The notes: generated by a model from the sequence alone, not told the origin. A stretch of 64,000 nt of DNA from Flagellimonas amphidinii (GCF_013090115.1 NZ_JABFNN010000037.1:1-64000); one strand, 5' to 3'. Numbered from the stretch's first letter, positions 24,277 to 32,780 are shown. Numbers and translations: made by a program.

Positions 24277-25002
24277 CTACTTCATTACAAAATGTATTGG
24301 AATGCTGTATTTAACTTTAACGGGTTTACCACGTTGAATTCCTGGTTTTACCTTTGGAAGTACAGATATGATTCTTACGGCTTCATCCTCTAAAAGTCTG
24401 TCTGGCCCTCTTTTTTTGATTTCAGTTACTCTTCCTTTGGAATCGATTACGAATTGCACAAATACCTTTCCAGAGACACCCATTTCAAGAGCAGCAGATG
24501 GATATTTGAAATTATTTCTAACATGCTCTTGTACCTTCTCATTAAAACATTTTTTACGTTCTGCTTGTGATTCGTAGATTTCACAACCTGGAAATACAGG
24601 AACATGTTCTATTATGGCAAAGGGCACAATCACTTCTTCCTCTACTTCTTCTACTTCAACATCATCCACCCTCACAATTGCGTCTTCAACATATACATCT
24701 TGGCTACTCTCGGTACTTTCAATAACAGTTTCTTCCACGTCCTCTACATCTTCCACAATTTCTATCACATCTGGAGCGGATGGTGGCGGTGGTGGTGGCG
24801 GAGTCCTCAGCATTTCTGTTATTGGAACTTCTTCATCAAGGTTATCAGTCACTTCTAGAGCTTCAGATACGTAAGATTCCTCTTCGTAAGTTTTCAGTTC
24901 AAATGACTGCCAGGTAACGAATAAAACTAAAGTAAGGCCTATCATAAAATATAGGCTACTATTCCTGCCTACGTCTACATTGGGATTCTTTTTGGGTTTC
25001 AT
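24277..25002 (-). CDS. Energy transducer TonB
   Basis: A 241-residue TonB protein. It has one N-terminal membrane anchor (about 17-33), an acidic and proline-containing periplasmic spacer with a PPPPPPPSAPD run (about 68-78) and many Val-Glu/Asp repeats (about 79-128). The C-terminal TonB domain (about 150-241) contains YPSAALEMGVSGKVFVQFVI and ends VKYSIPIHFVMK. The protein passes proton-motive force from ExbB-ExbD to outer-membrane receptors. No receptor or ExbBD gene is adjacent. Its promoter carries an FNR-type box with exact spacing, so this TonB is probably one of several in the genome and specific to low-oxygen conditions. Confidence 0.9.
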   Translation of the reverse strand: MKPKKNPNVDVGRNSSLYFMIGLTLVLFVTWQSFELKTYEEESYVSEALEVTDNLDEEVPITEMLRTPPPPPPPSAPDVIEIVEDVEDVEETVIESTESSQDVYVEDAIVRVDDVEVEEVEEEVIVPFAIIEHVPVFPGCEIYESQAERKKCFNEKVQEHVRNNFKYPSAALEMGVSGKVFVQFVIDSKGRVTEIKKRGPDRLLEDEAVRIISVLPKVKPGIQRGKPVKVKYSIPIHFVMK

Positions 25003-25024
25003 GACTTATCTTCTTTTATTGAAA

Positions 25025-25068
25025 TAAAATTAGTTATGTAGTAGATGAAAAAACATGATAATCATCAT
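25025..25068 (-). promoter_or_regulatory. FNR-type box and -7 element of the TonB gene
   Basis: On the minus strand the dyad reads ATGATGATTATCAT (25068-25055, centre 25061.5), with the octamer TAATTTTA at 25032-25025, 29.5 nt from the centre. The leader is about 16 nt. Confidence 0.75.
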
Positions 25069-25100
25069 GTTATGGATTTCAATCTAAAATTTTAAGACTT

Positions 25101-25814
25101 CTAATCTGGATTTAGGGCTAGGTCGTTTTTGGTCAGATCAACATTGAAAGTAAGCTCCATTCGCACCATCCCTTCATTGGAGTTTTTAAAGAACCTTTTT
25201 AAATAACCGATGTCCATTTTTAAGGATTTCGATAGTTTTTGCCCCATACCTATATATAATCGGTTTTGATCAAAAGCTGTGCCTTCCAGATGTAAAAAGA
25301 GTTCATTGAAGGACCTCAGGTAAGTTTTAGAGTTGATGGGTTTTACGTATTGCAACCTGTACCGAAGTCGATTGTTGACATTGGGATTTTCGGAATGTAT
25401 TTTTCTACGGTTCTCCAGACGTACTCGTTGGGCAAGAATGTCTTCTCCAAGCTTTGTTTTAAATGTATATTCACCATAAAACCATATTTGCGAAGAATTC
25501 TTTACAATGTTTTCTTCAGAATACGAACTGGAATTTAGAAAGGCAACACCTCCTGTTAGTGTAGATGATTTACTTGCTTGGTATGAGATGCCAGTTCTAA
25601 AAAAAGAAAAGTTATAATTTTCAAGCATATCCTGATGGGTCAGGATTCCTATTGTTGGGATGCGCCAGTTTTCATGAATTTTGGTGTTCCCCGAAAAAAC
25701 CATCCAGGTACCCGTGTGTTTTTCGTTTTCAAGTTGTCCATAAACTTCAGATGGAAAATTTGTGAGGAATATTAAGAACAAAAGCAAAATGCAATAACGC
25801 TTTGTATACCTCAT
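25101..25814 (-). CDS. DUF2490 family outer-membrane-type protein
   Basis: A 237-residue exported protein. An N-terminal signal peptide (about 1-26, YCILLLFLIFLTNF) is followed by alternating hydrophobic beta strands with aromatic residues, as in an outer-membrane barrel. Arg/Tyr-rich segments such as RLRYRLQYVKP resemble the DUF2490 family of Bacteroidota, whose function is unknown. It has its own FNR-type box, about 58 nt before the ATG. It is transcribed in the same direction as the TonB gene downstream, which has a separate box. The location suggests a membrane protein induced in low oxygen, but nothing indicates its substrate. Confidence 0.75.
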   Translation of the reverse strand: MRYTKRYCILLLFLIFLTNFPSEVYGQLENEKHTGTWMVFSGNTKIHENWRIPTIGILTHQDMLENYNFSFFRTGISYQASKSSTLTGGVAFLNSSSYSEENIVKNSSQIWFYGEYTFKTKLGEDILAQRVRLENRRKIHSENPNVNNRLRYRLQYVKPINSKTYLRSFNELFLHLEGTAFDQNRLYIGMGQKLSKSLKMDIGYLKRFFKNSNEGMVRMELTFNVDLTKNDLALNPD

Positions 25815-25839
25815 AGCTGTGGCTTCTGTTGGTTAAGTA

Positions 25840-25884
25840 CAAAGTTTTGCTCCAATACTTTTGAAAAAACATGACGCTTGTCAT
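25840..25884 (-). promoter_or_regulatory. FNR-type box and -7 element of the DUF2490 gene
   Basis: On the minus strand the dyad is ATGACAAGCGTCAT (25884-25871, centre 25877.5). The best -7 octamer is AAACTTTG (25847-25840), 30.5 nt from the centre. This is the only arm of twelve that departs from 29.5, and its first base is also off consensus. Confidence 0.65.
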
Positions 25885-25934
25885 TTATGGAAAAATTTTA
25901 ATGGAAAAAGTGTAAGATTTGCGCTGTAATAGGT

Positions 25935-26894
25935 CTAATGGTTCTGTTTTTCCCAGATTAATGCAGCAGCGCCACAAATTGCCGCTGTTTTTCCTTGCAT
26001 GCCAGACTGGAGAATTTTCACTTTCCCTTTATAAACTTCCAGCAAGAATTCATTAAAATAGGTTTCCAGTGGTTCCAATATCCATTTGCCACTATTGGTG
26101 AGCCCCCCCATAAGAATAAAAGCTTCTGGCTGGGTAAAAGCAGTAAAGTTGGCCAAGGCTTGGGCCATAATTTTAGCAGTATAATCAAATGCCTTTAGTG
26201 CAATTACATCCCCTTCCTCAGCTGCTTTGGTAATATCTTCCCCGTGAAGGTCACTGTAGGCAATCTTTCGGAACTTACTATCAACTATGTATTTACTCAA
26301 CATATACATAATGGTGCGTTTTAGTCCTGTTGCAGATACGTAGGCCTCCAATCCACCGCGGACACCAAGCCCAGTGAGTCTGCCATCACCCATGGTCATA
26401 TCCACATGTCCAAGTTCGCCGGCAAAGCCATCAAAGCCATCTATTAATTGCCCGTTGGCCACAATACCTGCGCCAAAACCTGTTCCTAAGGTAATTGCTA
26501 TGAAATCGGTCATACCTTTAGCTCCGCCAAAAAGCATTTCCCCCAATGCAGCTGCACTGGCATCGTTCATGATTCGCATGGGCATACCCATTCTTTGGTT
26601 CAGTTTTTCCAAGATAGGAACGGTTCCCTTCCAGAGCAGGTTACTGGCATTTTCAATGGTGCCATTTTTGCTGGAAGCATTGGGCGCTCCAATACCGCAG
26701 CCTAGAATTTTTACGTCTTGCCCCATACTTTCTATAAGCTCATCGGAAGTACTTTTGATTTTGTCCAGATACAAATCCAATTCTGGAAATTCCCTAGTTC
26801 TAAAGAAGTTCTTCACATGACATGTTCCACTTTGGTCTACCAATCCAATTTTGGTCTTGGTGCCGCCTATATCCACTCCAATTACAATGTCCAT
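25935..26894 (-). CDS. ROK family sugar kinase
   Basis: A 319-residue ROK kinase, probably a glucokinase-like enzyme phosphorylating a hexose in the cytoplasm. It has the ATP site GVDIGGTKTKIGLV (about 5-18), NDASAAALGE (about 106-115), TLGTGFGAGIV (about 132-142) and the substrate-binding GELGHVDM (about 157-164). The ROK zinc motif (CxCGxxGC) is absent; at that place the sequence reads GRLTGLGVRGGLEAY. The start at 26894 (MDIVIGVDIG) is preferred over a longer reading frame opening at 27002, which would add 36 residues with no family similarity. It is divergent from the Usp gene at 27086, and no correctly spaced -7 element links it to the box at 27006. Confidence 0.85.
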   Translation of the reverse strand: MDIVIGVDIGGTKTKIGLVDQSGTCHVKNFFRTREFPELDLYLDKIKSTSDELIESMGQDVKILGCGIGAPNASSKNGTIENASNLLWKGTVPILEKLNQRMGMPMRIMNDASAAALGEMLFGGAKGMTDFIAITLGTGFGAGIVANGQLIDGFDGFAGELGHVDMTMGDGRLTGLGVRGGLEAYVSATGLKRTIMYMLSKYIVDSKFRKIAYSDLHGEDITKAAEEGDVIALKAFDYTAKIMAQALANFTAFTQPEAFILMGGLTNSGKWILEPLETYFNEFLLEVYKGKVKILQSGMQGKTAAICGAAALIWEKQNH

Positions 26895-27005
26895 TTTACC
26901 GATCCTCTGTGTTTGATTTATGCTTTTTAAAGATAACCATAAAGTGAAATTCATGGACTTAAAAAAGAAGGATAATTTCTTAAACGATTGGGAAAAGACC
27001 AAAAA

Positions 27006-27049
27006 CTGATTTCCGTCATATTTTAGGTTGAGGTCCAGTTCTAATTTTG
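27006..27049 (+). promoter_or_regulatory. FNR-type box and -7 element of the usp-SLC13-pckA-pfk operon
   Basis: The dyad CTGATTTCCGTCAT lies at 27006-27019 (centre 27012.5), and TAATTTTG at 27042-27049 starts 29.5 nt away. The leader to the ATG at 27086 is about 30 nt. Confidence 0.75.
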
Positions 27050-27085
27050 AGTCGTCAAGTTTAACAAACTAATTTGTAAATAGGT

Positions 27086-27877
27086 ATGAGTAACATTAAT
27101 AAAATTTTAGTCCCTTTTGATTTTTCCGAAGCATCAGTAAATGCTTTGCAATATGCAATCAACTTTGTAGGGCCCAATAGATCAATTGATATTCTGGCCC
27201 TTTATGTGGCAACAATGCCCACTGTAGAATCCGAAGTGAATATGCTGAAAATGGATTTTGCAAAAGTCATTGCATCTTTCTCAAATAAGGTGAAAACAGA
27301 CCCAACTCTTATTACCACCACAGGTAATGTAAATGAGACCATTCTTACTGTTAGAAAACAGCAAGATATCGATTTGGTCATTATGGGTACAATGGGAGAT
27401 ATGGTAACCGATGAGGCCATTACTAATACATCTAAATTGGTGTTAGAGGCCAATTGTCCAGTGATTTCAGTGCCATACGGATACGAGATTAAAGAACCCA
27501 AGGATATTGCCTTGGTTATTGGCAAGGAGGAAATTGAGGATAAAGAGGTTTTGAGCATGCTTTTGCAAGTGGCCAGACTGTTTAACTCCAGAGTACATGT
27601 GTTGACCATTTATAAGGAATCTGTATATGCTGAGGAATCTATTGTTGATAGTACAGAGCATTTATTGGAATACTATCTGGAGCATTTTTATGTGGAACAC
27701 TCCTTCAGTAAGAATCAGGATGTAGAAGAAGGTATTTTGGAATATGTCAATGAAAAAAAGATTGATCTCTTGACCATAATTCCAAGAAACCATGCAGAAA
27801 AAAGCACTCCATCTGAAGGACGGTTGACCCAACTGTTGACCTTGCATTCAGAGGTTCCGATTTTAACCTTGGACTAA
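27086..27877 (+). CDS. Universal stress protein, two UspA-like domains
   Basis: A 263-residue two-domain Usp-type protein (ILVPFDFSEASVNALQYA at the start). The nucleotide loop is degenerate: IMGTMGDMVTDEAITNTS lacks the usual Gly-Ser, so ATP binding is doubtful. The second domain (about 130-262) keeps the fold pattern but no loop. It is the first gene of an operon with the SLC13 transporter (24-nt gap) and runs towards pckA. It is the most diverged of the three Usp proteins here. Confidence 0.87.
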   Translation: MSNINKILVPFDFSEASVNALQYAINFVGPNRSIDILALYVATMPTVESEVNMLKMDFAKVIASFSNKVKTDPTLITTTGNVNETILTVRKQQDIDLVIMGTMGDMVTDEAITNTSKLVLEANCPVISVPYGYEIKEPKDIALVIGKEEIEDKEVLSMLLQVARLFNSRVHVLTIYKESVYAEESIVDSTEHLLEYYLEHFYVEHSFSKNQDVEEGILEYVNEKKIDLLTIIPRNHAEKSTPSEGRLTQLLTLHSEVPILTLD

Positions 27878-27901
27878 TCAATCAACCCAAATAGATAAAG
27901 C

Positions 27902-29740
27902 ATGCTGCCACTGCTAATAATTCTGGGTGTTACCATTGCCCTCTTTGTTTGGGGAAAATTTCCGCCAGACGTTGTTGCCCTTATGGCAATGTTATCACTT
28001 TTTCTCACTGGAGTTTTAAATCTTTCGGAAACCTTGACAGGCTTTAGCAATCCTACGGTGATTATGATTGCTGCCTTGTTCATTATTGGAGAAGGTCTTT
28101 CAAGAACTGGTTGGACTGCCGTAGCCGGACAGTGTTTTGTAAGATGGGCCAAGAAAAGTGCCCCTAAACTACTGGTCATAGTAACCCTAGGTTCTAGTTT
28201 GCTTTCCGGGGTGGTAAGCAATACGGGTACAGTAGCTGCACTCTTACCTGTATCTGTTACTGCTGCGTGGAGTGCAGGAACTCTTCCTTCCAAACTGCTC
28301 ATTCCAGTGGCTTTTGGATCCAACACAGGAGGGTTATTGACATTGACGGGAACCCCTCCCAATATTATAGTAAGTAATGCCTTGGTGGAACAGGGTTTTG
28401 AAGGTTTTTCCTTTTTTGAATTTGGATTGATAGGATTGCCGTTGCTTGTGATTTCCATTCTTTATTTCAGGTACTGGGGGCATAAATTGTTGCCAAGCAG
28501 AAGGACGAAAAATAGGCCTATGGCCATTGATGAAGAAATGCACAAGTGGATTGAAAACTACAGTATAGGGGACAATCTATACCGATTACGTATTCGGTCC
28601 CGATCAGAGTTGATCAATACCAAAATTGGCGATTGGGACTTTGAAGGAACTCACAACGTGTCTGTGATGCGACTGAAGAGAAGGCACCCAAGTCCGTTAC
28701 AACAACGAGTACCTCAATTTGTGGAAATGCCCGACCCCGATACTGAGATGCGATATCACGATATCATAACCGTAAAAGGTGAGGCAAAAGATGTTGATAG
28801 GCTGGTGTTGAAATATCACCTGGGTGTCATTCCATTACAACCACAAAGAGATATGCTCAAGAAAGAGTTGATCAATCAAGAGGTTGGCATGGCCGAAATG
28901 ATCATCACCCCTAAATCTGTTTTTGTGGGGAGAACCATAGCATTGGGTCAATACCTAAGTCAGGCTGGAGTTCAGCTATTAGCTGCTTCAAGGAAAAATA
29001 GACCATTAACGGGCAAAATAAAAATTGAAGCAGGAGATGCATTTGTAATACGAGGCCAATGGGAAAATATTGAGGCTTTGACGGACATGTATGAAAACGT
29101 AGTGATTTCTGGTAGTCCGGAGGTATTGGCAAAAAATGTAGATGAACTCACTCCAAAAAGCTATATCGCCTTGGGCACTTTACTATTGATGATAGTGCTT
29201 CTGGTATTTAAAATTCTGCCAGGGGCGGTTGCGGCACTCACTTGTGCGGGAATCATGATGTTGAGCGGCTGCGTTCCTATCACAAAAGCTTACAAAGGAA
29301 TCAGTTGGACCAGTGTGGTGATGATTGCTGCCATGATTCCAATGGGGCTAGCACTACAAAAAACAGGGATGGCACAATTGGCTGCAAATAGTTTGGTGAA
29401 CACCCTGGGGAATATCCATCCCACAGCCCTTTTAGCTGGAGTCTTTTTGCTGACAGCGGCTTTTAGCCAAACAATAAATAACTCAGCTACGGCAGTATTG
29501 ATGGCTCCCATAGCTATAATGGCCTCATCAAACCTAGGGGTTTCCCCTAAACCTTTTATGATTGGAGTGGCCATAAGTGCATCAACAGCCTTTTTAACCC
29601 CTGTGGGTACCACCACCAATGCCATGGTGATGGCTGCAGGAGGGTATAAATTCATTGATTACATGAAAGTAGGAGCTCCGTTACTCCTTCTTTTCTTCAT
29701 TGCAACATTAATTCTTGTTCCATGGATATGGGGCTATTAA
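27902..29740 (+). CDS. SLC13/DASS-type transporter with two RCK_C domains
   Basis: A 612-residue inner-membrane transporter of the anion:sodium symporter (SLC13-like) group. Two clusters of hydrophobic segments (about 1-195 and 420-612) enclose a soluble insert (about 205-400) of two RCK_C/TrkA_C-type domains. Repeated signature motifs are SNTGTVAALLPVS with GTPPNIIVSNAL (about 158-169) in the first half, and NNSATAVLMAPIA with VGTTTNAMVMA in the second. Such proteins import dicarboxylates, sulfate or similar anions; the insert usually regulates. It sits 24 nt after the Usp gene and 20 nt before pckA. Dicarboxylate or sulfate uptake linked to the PEP-oxaloacetate node is a reasonable guess. 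Confidence 0.85.
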   Translation: MLPLLIILGVTIALFVWGKFPPDVVALMAMLSLFLTGVLNLSETLTGFSNPTVIMIAALFIIGEGLSRTGWTAVAGQCFVRWAKKSAPKLLVIVTLGSSLLSGVVSNTGTVAALLPVSVTAAWSAGTLPSKLLIPVAFGSNTGGLLTLTGTPPNIIVSNALVEQGFEGFSFFEFGLIGLPLLVISILYFRYWGHKLLPSRRTKNRPMAIDEEMHKWIENYSIGDNLYRLRIRSRSELINTKIGDWDFEGTHNVSVMRLKRRHPSPLQQRVPQFVEMPDPDTEMRYHDIITVKGEAKDVDRLVLKYHLGVIPLQPQRDMLKKELINQEVGMAEMIITPKSVFVGRTIALGQYLSQAGVQLLAASRKNRPLTGKIKIEAGDAFVIRGQWENIEALTDMYENVVISGSPEVLAKNVDELTPKSYIALGTLLLMIVLLVFKILPGAVAALTCAGIMMLSGCVPITKAYKGISWTSVVMIAAMIPMGLALQKTGMAQLAANSLVNTLGNIHPTALLAGVFLLTAAFSQTINNSATAVLMAPIAIMASSNLGVSPKPFMIGVAISASTAFLTPVGTTTNAMVMAAGGYKFIDYMKVGAPLLLLFFIATLILVPWIWGY

Positions 29741-29760
29741 CCTTAATAAAACAATAAATT

Positions 29761-31383
29761 ATGGAAGCAACTACAACACGATCATTAGACAAATACGGAC
29801 TGAAGGGCGTTACTGCCCATTGGAATCTCAGTCCCGAGGAACTTCAACGCATTACTCTTGAAAAAGGTATGGGAGTAGAATCTGAAAATGGAACACTTGC
29901 CATTAATACTGGAAAATTTACTGGACGTTCACCCAAAGATCGCTTTCTGGTAAAAGATGATTATACTAAAGATAAAATTTGGTGGGGACGCATTAATAAA
30001 CCGATTTCCCCTGAAAATTTTGACAAATTGTATGATGAGGTGGTGAACTATCTTTCCGGTAAAGAGATTTATGTGCGTGATGGGGCAGTATGTGCCGACC
30101 CAAAATACCGAACCAATGTGCGTACGGTTACCGAGTTGCCTTGGTCAAATTATTTTGTCAAAAATATGTTTATGAGACTTTCAGCTGAAGAATTGGAAGA
30201 CTTTGATGAAGATTGGTTGGTATTGTGCGCGCCAGGTTATGAGTGCCCCAATCCAAAAGAATTTGGAATCATAGCAGGGAACTTCTCCATTTTGAACTAT
30301 ACCAGAAAAATAGCTTTGGTAGGTGGTTCTCAATATCCTGGAGAGATGAAAAAAGGTGTTTTTACAGCGTTGAACTTTCTTTTGCCTGTAGAAGAGAACG
30401 TATTACCCATGCACTGTTCTGCAAATGTTGGGGAAGAAGGGGACACGGCAATCTATTTTGGATTGTCAGGAACTGGTAAAACAACCTTATCTGCAGACCC
30501 AAAAAGAAAATTAATCGGTGATGATGAGCATGGTTGGACAGCAGAGAATACCATCTTCAATTTTGAAGGAGGTTGTTACGCCAAGGTGATTGATTTGACA
30601 GAAGAAAAAGAACCAGACATTTACAGAGCTATCCGTCCAGGAGCTTTGTTGGAAAATGTTGTTTTCAAGGAAGGGACTAAAGAAGTTGACTTTTTTGATA
30701 GTTCTATTACACAAAATACACGTGTAAGCTATCCAATAGAGCATATTGATAACATTCAAGTACCGTCTTATGCATCAAATCCAAAGAATATCTTTTTCTT
30801 AACATGTGATGCTTTTGGAGTATTACCTCCAGTATCTAAATTGACTCCAGGTCAAGCTGCATACCACTTTATTTCAGGATATACCGCTAAGGTTGCGGGA
30901 ACAGAGGCAGGTATCAACGAGCCTGTTCCATCATTCTCGGCCTGTTTTGGAGAACCTTTTATGCCGTTGCACCCAGCAGTTTATGCAGAAATGCTTAGCA
31001 AGAAGATGCAAGAAGCCGGAGTAAATGTTTGGTTGATCAACACCGGATGGAGTGGTGGACCTTATGGAGTGGGTTCTAGAATCAAGTTAAAGTACACCAG
31101 AGCTATGATTTCTGCAATCTTAGAAGGCAAAATGGATGAGGTAGATTACGATGTACATCCTATCTTTGGTTTATATATGCCAAAATATTGCCCAGGTGTT
31201 CCTACGGAAATATTGGATCCTATGAATACTTGGTTACAAAAAGGAGCATATGTGAGCAAGGCCATTCAATTGGCACATTCGTTTCATATTAATTTTGACA
31301 AGTTTGCGAGTCAATCATCAGAGGAAATCCTTAATGGTGGCCCACTGATTGATTCTCACCATGGCTTGGATGATCACTTTTAA
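29761..31383 (+). CDS. pckA: Phosphoenolpyruvate carboxykinase (ATP)
   Basis: A 540-residue ATP-dependent PEP carboxykinase, interconverting oxaloacetate + ATP and PEP + CO2 + ADP. The kinase loop GLSGTGKTTLS (about 237-247), the second metal/nucleotide motif GDDEHGW (about 257-263) and the substrate-binding NTGKFTGRSPKDR (about 49-61) are intact. Length is normal. It is third in the operon after usp and the SLC13 transporter, with phosphofructokinase 13 nt downstream. Pairing with a glycolytic kinase under an FNR-type promoter suggests it may work in the carboxylating, ATP-forming direction at low oxygen, though sequence alone cannot decide direction. Confidence 0.97.
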   Translation: MEATTTRSLDKYGLKGVTAHWNLSPEELQRITLEKGMGVESENGTLAINTGKFTGRSPKDRFLVKDDYTKDKIWWGRINKPISPENFDKLYDEVVNYLSGKEIYVRDGAVCADPKYRTNVRTVTELPWSNYFVKNMFMRLSAEELEDFDEDWLVLCAPGYECPNPKEFGIIAGNFSILNYTRKIALVGGSQYPGEMKKGVFTALNFLLPVEENVLPMHCSANVGEEGDTAIYFGLSGTGKTTLSADPKRKLIGDDEHGWTAENTIFNFEGGCYAKVIDLTEEKEPDIYRAIRPGALLENVVFKEGTKEVDFFDSSITQNTRVSYPIEHIDNIQVPSYASNPKNIFFLTCDAFGVLPPVSKLTPGQAAYHFISGYTAKVAGTEAGINEPVPSFSACFGEPFMPLHPAVYAEMLSKKMQEAGVNVWLINTGWSGGPYGVGSRIKLKYTRAMISAILEGKMDEVDYDVHPIFGLYMPKYCPGVPTEILDPMNTWLQKGAYVSKAIQLAHSFHINFDKFASQSSEEILNGGPLIDSHHGLDDHF

Positions 31384-31396
31384 TCAATAAATCAAA

Positions 31397-32713
31397 GTGG
31401 ATAAAAACAATAGATTTCAAATAGAAAGTCTAGGAGAACCTAAATACAAATCTCCCCTGCAGTTGAGTACTGTCAGGGGAGATAAAATTTTTGATTTTGT
31501 CCGAGATTCGGACAGATTGGTTTTTGACCTTTCCTTGGATCAATACAATCAATGCCTTGACTCTGGAGAAGAACCTTTGTGTCTGGAAAAGTCTGGACCT
31601 AGACAACATATTTTCTTCGAACCAAAAAATGTAACTGCAGCAATTGTTACTTGTGGTGGATTATGTCCGGGAATCAACAATGTAATAAGAGGCTTGGTCA
31701 TGACTTTGCATTACTTCTATGGGGTGAAACGAATCATAGGGGTGCCTTATGGATATGAAGGTCTTAATACAGATATGGACCATAAATTTGTTGAATTAAC
31801 GCCGGATGTGGTCAATGAAATACACCAATTTGGAGGAACATTCTTAGGGTCGTCCCGCGGTGGTCAAGATGTTTCCATGATGGTGGATACTCTGGAAGAG
31901 AATAGCGTGGACATGTTGTTTGGTATTGGGGGCGATGGTACTTTGAAAGGGGTAAATGCCATCGGAGAGGAAATCAAAAAAAGGAATGCTAAAATTAGTG
32001 TGGTCGGTATTCCAAAGACCATTGATAATGATATTGACCTAATTGACGAATCCTTCGGATTTGAAACTGCTTTTGATGTGGCAAGTCCCATTATTCGCGA
32101 TGCCCATAACGAAGCTACTGGGGCTTATAATGGTATAGCCATAGTAAAGTTGATGGGAAGGGACAGTGGATTTATCGCTGCTTCTTCAGCATTGGCCATG
32201 CCTGTGGTCAATTTTGTGCTAGTTCCAGAAATGGATCTTGCTCTTAAAGGTGAAAATGGCTTTTTGAAGGCATTGGAACGCCGGTTGGAGCGTAAAAAGC
32301 ATGCTTTGATTGTAGTGGCTGAAGGAGCCGGGCAACATCTTTTTCAAGAGAAAAGTAGTGTAAAAGATGCTTCTGGAAATATTAAGCATTCTGATATTGG
32401 ACTTTTCTTAAAAGAAAAAATAGAAGAACATTTTTCAGATATTCCAATTACCATAAAATATATAGATCCCAGTTATATTGTAAGAAGTGCTCCTGCCAAC
32501 TCAGGGGATAGTGTGTACTGTAGCAGATTGGCCTATCATGCCGTGCATGGAGCTATGGCCGGGAAAACGAAATTCATGGCCTGTAAGGTCAACAATCAAT
32601 TTGTGTACGTGCCTATTTCTGAGGTGACCAAGAAAAGAAAGAAAATTGATTTGGAAGGGGAATTTTGGTTTTCTGTGCTTCAAAGTACCGGACAGCCCTT
32701 TTTCTTGGGCTAA
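31397..32713 (+). CDS. ATP-dependent 6-phosphofructokinase
   Basis: A 438-residue phosphofructokinase with a long N-terminal extension (about 1-70) as in the plant-like/group II ATP-PFK clade. Motifs seen are CGGLCPGINNVIRG (about 87-100), GIGGDGTLKG (about 176-185), KTIDNDIDLIDESFG (about 205-219) with the catalytic Asp, and MGRDSGFIA. The GGDGT sequence (rather than GGDDS) points to ATP, not PPi, as donor. The start is GTG at 31397, 13 nt after the pckA stop, and no better ATG fits. It ends the operon just before the hpf promoter. Confidence 0.9.
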   Translation: MDKNNRFQIESLGEPKYKSPLQLSTVRGDKIFDFVRDSDRLVFDLSLDQYNQCLDSGEEPLCLEKSGPRQHIFFEPKNVTAAIVTCGGLCPGINNVIRGLVMTLHYFYGVKRIIGVPYGYEGLNTDMDHKFVELTPDVVNEIHQFGGTFLGSSRGGQDVSMMVDTLEENSVDMLFGIGGDGTLKGVNAIGEEIKKRNAKISVVGIPKTIDNDIDLIDESFGFETAFDVASPIIRDAHNEATGAYNGIAIVKLMGRDSGFIAASSALAMPVVNFVLVPEMDLALKGENGFLKALERRLERKKHALIVVAEGAGQHLFQEKSSVKDASGNIKHSDIGLFLKEKIEEHFSDIPITIKYIDPSYIVRSAPANSGDSVYCSRLAYHAVHGAMAGKTKFMACKVNNQFVYVPISEVTKKRKKIDLEGEFWFSVLQSTGQPFFLG

Positions 32714-32715
32714 TA

Positions 32716-32759
32716 ATGACATTTGTCATTTAATTTCTTTTTTTCCTGATTTAGCTTTG
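32716..32759 (+). promoter_or_regulatory. FNR-type box and -7 element of the hibernation factor gene
   Basis: The dyad ATGACATTTGTCAT (32716-32729, centre 32722.5) starts two bases after the pfk stop codon. TAGCTTTG (32752-32759) starts 29.5 nt from the centre. The leader to the ATG at 32781 is about 15 nt, which also fixes that start. Confidence 0.77.
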
Positions 32760-32780
32760 AATAAAAGTAAAACAAATATC

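Noticed and set aside
24604-24874. Low-complexity serine/threonine-rich frames opposite the TonB gene
   Set aside because: They arise from the complement of the Val/Glu/Asp and proline repeats of TonB and have no independent support.
26976-27019. The box at 27006-27019 as a second control site for the ROK kinase on the minus strand
   Set aside because: No YAnnTTTR element lies at the expected position on that strand, and the kinase start is 112 nt from the box.
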